DNA of 64,000 bases from an uncultured Bacilli bacterium. Its GTDB lineage: Bacteria > Bacillota_I > Bacilli_A > RF39 > UBA660. Position numbers and translations under genes: made by a program. How positions within the stretch are numbered: the first letter of the stretch is position 1; each line of letters opens with the position of its first letter. Of this stretch, positions 61,852 through 64,000 are shown in pieces. Under the pieces are notes generated by a model. The model had not been told where the DNA came from. It saw nothing but the letters and a program-made list of their open reading frames with translations, and ran no database searches. The stretch is taken from positions 62,001 to 126,000 of the forward strand of contig CAKOJR010000004.1 in NCBI GenBank assembly GCA_934090735.1, written 5' to 3'.

Positions 61852-62860
61852 GTTTTTCTCCCTCCTCTTTCAAAACACTTAACGCTTCATCAAACGTACT
61901 AACTTTTCTAATTATAATATCATATTTTTTCTTTTTTGCATACTCTACGGCTTCATCATAATTCTTTGTAGGACATATAAACAAATCAGCCTTAGCTTTA
62001 ACAGCAGCTCCGAGTTTATAAGTTACTCCGCCAATTTCTCCTACATTACCATCTTCATCTATAGTACCAGTACCAACTATTTTCATGCCATAAGTAATAT
62101 CCTCTTTAGTTAAAGCATCATAAATACTTAAGGCCATTATAAGTCCTCCACTTGGACCAGATTCACCATACTTCTTCTTTATATCAACATTAGTATCAGA
62201 CTCTATATTTTTTTCTTCTAATAGTCCCAATCCAGAATAAATTATGCCATCTTCACTATATAAAGTTGCAGTAGTTTCTTTATTTTCACCAGTTCGTTTA
62301 TATTTAAAATTTATTTTATCATTTTCTTTTTTTAAACGAATATAGTCTTTAAATTCATCAATACTAGTCATCTTAATACCATCATAAGATAATATCTCAT
62401 CGCCAACTTTAAGCTCGCTTTTATTTTTCTCAGTTAAATAAGTTATATAAAAATGTAAATTAGTAATTTTATAAGGTGTATTAGAATACTTATACGCCGT
62501 TATTTTAGCATTCTTAATTGCATCTACATAACTTAAATAATCTCTCTCATTAGCATCATCCATTGTTTCATTATCTTCTTTTAACTCTGTATTCTTAACA
62601 ACTTCCCAATCAGGATTAACCTTGCCAACTAAATAAAGTGGAAGTATACCTCTTAAATAACCAACATAAGCCATGTTAAATGAACCATCACTTTCATACC
62701 CTGAAGTTACTCTTTTATCCATATTAATAACTCCACCAGGTTTATAAATACTATATCCTGTATCATAATTACAAAATATAATAATCAATAGTATACTTAT
62801 AATGAACCAATAGTTTTCTTTAATATAATTTTTTATTTTTGCATAAATTTTATTAGCCAT
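61838..62860 (-). CDS. Membrane-anchored PDZ-Lon serine protease (YlbL/SepM-like)
   Basis: 340 residues: membrane anchor (residues 14-28), PDZ domain near 150-210 (LKVGDEILSYDGIKMTSIDEF), and a Lon-like S16 protease domain. The catalytic Ser is in SGPSGGLIMALSIYDALT (about residue 237), and the Lys in GEIGGVTYKLGAAVKAKA. TGTIDEDGNVGEIGG is the family signature. YlbL/SepM proteases cut membrane-linked proteins or signal peptides outside the cell. In Bacillus the gene sits near ylbJ, and a YlbJ-like gene lies divergently next to it here. Confidence 0.88.
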   Translation of the reverse strand: MANKIYAKIKNYIKENYWFIISILLIIIFCNYDTGYSIYKPGGVINMDKRVTSGYESDGSFNMAYVGYLRGILPLYLVGKVNPDWEVVKNTELKEDNETMDDANERDYLSYVDAIKNAKITAYKYSNTPYKITNLHFYITYLTEKNKSELKVGDEILSYDGIKMTSIDEFKDYIRLKKENDKINFKYKRTGENKETTATLYSEDGIIYSGLGLLEEKNIESDTNVDIKKKYGESGPSGGLIMALSIYDALTKEDITYGMKIVGTGTIDEDGNVGEIGGVTYKLGAAVKAKADLFICPTKNYDEAVEYAKKKKYDIIIRKVSTFDEALSVLKEEGEKHATY

Positions 62861-62904
62861 AATTATTCCTCTTTACTAAATTATAGCAAACTATAGGTGA
62901 TTTT

Positions 62905-63771
62905 ATGAAGAATTTTTTAAAAATTTCCATCTTTTTACTATTACTTTGCTTATGCCTTATCAAAAGACCAGACTTAATTAATGGTATCATTTACGGCATA
63001 AACCTCTGGAAAACATGCTTATTCCCATCTATTTTCCCCTTCATGATCCTTAGTGACTTCGCCTTATCAACTAACATTATTAAAATAACAAGTAACAGTA
63101 TTGGCCAAATATTTAAGAAAGTTTTTAACATACCAAAAGAATCAGCATATATTCTATTTATGGCTTTCTTTACCGGATGCCCAAGTAATGCTAAATATAT
63201 AAAAGATCTATTAGATAATCAAATCATTGATAACTCTGGAGCAATTAAAATACTATCTATAGCCCAGTTATATAACCCAAATCTAATAATCACCATTACT
63301 CCATTTCTAACACTTAAAAGCAAAATATTTCTAATAATTAGTAACTTACTTTGTAATCTTCTTATTGGTCTAATAAATAAAAGCGTACCTTGTAATCATT
63401 ATAATATATCTAAAAAACAAATCACCTTTTCATTAACAAACAGTATGAGTAATGCCATTACAACTCTTCTTAGCATACTCGGAGTCATTGTAACCTTTAG
63501 TGCCCTAACGTCTATATTAAAAATTGATCACCCCTTATTTATTGGTATATTTGAAATCACAAATGGTATCAGTAAAATTAACACTAACGAAATAAACGCT
63601 TTATTTATGACTACTATAATGCTAAGTTTTGGTGGCTTATCAATAATCTATCAAATTAAAGGCATATTAAAAGAGTATAAACTAGATTATACCCTTTACT
63701 ATAAATCAAGAATTCTCCACTTAATATTATTTTTAATTCTTACATTCATATATACTAAATACTATTTATAA
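62905..63771 (+). CDS. YlbJ-like membrane protein
   Basis: 288 residues, about seven membrane helices. CLFPSIFPFMILSDFAL and FMAFFTGCPSNAKYIKDLL match the two nucleoside-recognition (Gate)-type motifs of YlbJ, a membrane protein linked to sporulation in Bacillus. The neighbour on the other side of a 44-bp gap is the YlbL-like protease, as expected from the ylb cluster. AGGTGA precedes ATG. Its 3' end overlaps the convergent ftsW/rodA gene by 17 nt. Whether this organism forms spores cannot be told from this. Confidence 0.75.
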   Translation: MKNFLKISIFLLLLCLCLIKRPDLINGIIYGINLWKTCLFPSIFPFMILSDFALSTNIIKITSNSIGQIFKKVFNIPKESAYILFMAFFTGCPSNAKYIKDLLDNQIIDNSGAIKILSIAQLYNPNLIITITPFLTLKSKIFLIISNLLCNLLIGLINKSVPCNHYNISKKQITFSLTNSMSNAITTLLSILGVIVTFSALTSILKIDHPLFIGIFEITNGISKINTNEINALFMTTIMLSFGGLSIIYQIKGILKEYKLDYTLYYKSRILHLILFLILTFIYTKYYL

Positions 63772-64000
63772 TCTTCTTAGTAGCTTCACTTTTAGATTCA
63801 ATTACTACTCTTTCACAAACAAATAGCATCATTATTAAACATAGATAATATGATCCACCGTAAGATAAGAATGGTACTGGAACACCAGTTAAAGGAATAA
63901 GTGCAAGTATACCCATAAAATTAACTAGTAAATGTAAAAGAATATAAGCAAACGTTCCAAGTGCAATAACATACCCTTTAACAGTTCCTGCTTTCCTTGC
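63755..64000 (-). CDS. FtsW/RodA-family glycosyltransferase, C-terminal part only
   Basis: Only the last 81 codons lie in the window; the frame is open to the right edge. LIPLTGVPVPFLSYGGSYY is the unmistakable SEDS motif of FtsW/RodA, followed by a membrane helix (LIMMLFVCERVVI) and a short basic tail. SEDS proteins polymerise peptidoglycan at the septum (FtsW) or side wall (RodA); the part seen cannot tell which. It ends at TAG 63757-63755, inside the 3' end of the convergent ylbJ-like gene. Confidence 0.9.
   Translation of the reverse strand, partial: ARKAGTVKGYVIALGTFAYILLHLLVNFMGILALIPLTGVPVPFLSYGGSYYLCLIMMLFVCERVVIESKSEATKKIINSI

Noticed and set aside
1..64000. CRISPR arrays, tRNA or rRNA genes, IS elements, retroelement reverse transcriptase
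   Set aside because: I looked for regular repeats, cloverleaf ends, transposase motifs and reverse transcriptase motifs and found none in the window.

Overview
The window is a 64 kb piece of a low-GC (roughly 30% by eye) Gram-positive type chromosome. Standard stop codons are used: TGA ends real genes and tryptophan is TGG, so this is not a TGA-reading mollicute. The gene set (RbgA, DnaG-SigA-TrmK, GatCAB, T-box leaders, NusB-XseAB, YlbJ/YlbL-like proteins, an LtaS-like enzyme, 6S RNA beside tcdA) points to the Bacilli. An uncultured gut lineage near RF39, Erysipelotrichia or the Mollicutes is my best guess, not a proof. Almost everything is housekeeping, with a thin scatter of surface proteins and gene remnants.

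Layout. 1-2.9 kb: a surface protein cut by the window edge and a broken metallophosphoesterase. 3.1-4.6 kb: a small accessory patch with a CYTH protein, a dinD remnant and a deoxyribosyltransferase-like protein. 4.6-10.8 kb: a tightly overlapping run of rbgA, an unknown helical protein, rnhB, an LtaS-like sulfatase and topA. 10.9-12.5 kb: surface-protein paralogue A. 12.6-14.6 kb: an orphan RnfC/RnfD-like pair. 14.7-18.7 kb: dnaG-sigA-trmK-sugar transferase. 19-25 kb: NlpC/P60-like hydrolase, SpoIIM-like protein, mnmA, paralogue B and an HTH regulator with a palindromic operator. 25.1-30.4 kb: a dif-like site in a gene-free AT-rich stretch, a ZIP transporter, xer, rarA and gpsA. 30.4-62.9 kb, nearly all on the minus strand: tcdA, 6S RNA, T-box-thrS, a degenerate UvrD-like protein with a HerA-like ATPase, unknown proteins, two MacB-like ABC proteins, T-box-(HisRS fragment)-asnS-gatCAB, hisS, a kinase-fold protein, paralogue C, nusB-xseA-xseB, mutS, a GT2 glycosyltransferase and a PDZ-Lon protease. 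62.9-64 kb: YlbJ-like protein and the 3' end of an ftsW/rodA gene.

Main observations. (1) Gene direction changes from almost all plus to almost all minus around 25-30 kb. Exactly there lies a 28-bp site matching the known Bacillus dif sequence at 24 of 28 positions by my count, with a xer gene about 1.2 kb away. This is probably the replication terminus. (2) Three paralogous membrane-anchored proteins (A, B, C) share a C-terminal lectin-like module. In C, and more weakly in A, the last variable segment is GC-richer, full of NNC codons and divergent between fixed WWSLSP and LRP borders. That is what a diversity-generating retroelement target looks like, although no reverse transcriptase or template is in this window. 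(3) A 6S RNA gene was found between genes. (4) A UvrD/helicase IV-like protein has lost the helicase motifs and sits in an operon with a HerA-like ATPase. (5) A shortened HisRS paralogue heads the T-box-controlled asnS-gatCAB operon. No CRISPR array, tRNA, rRNA, IS element or intact prophage was seen.
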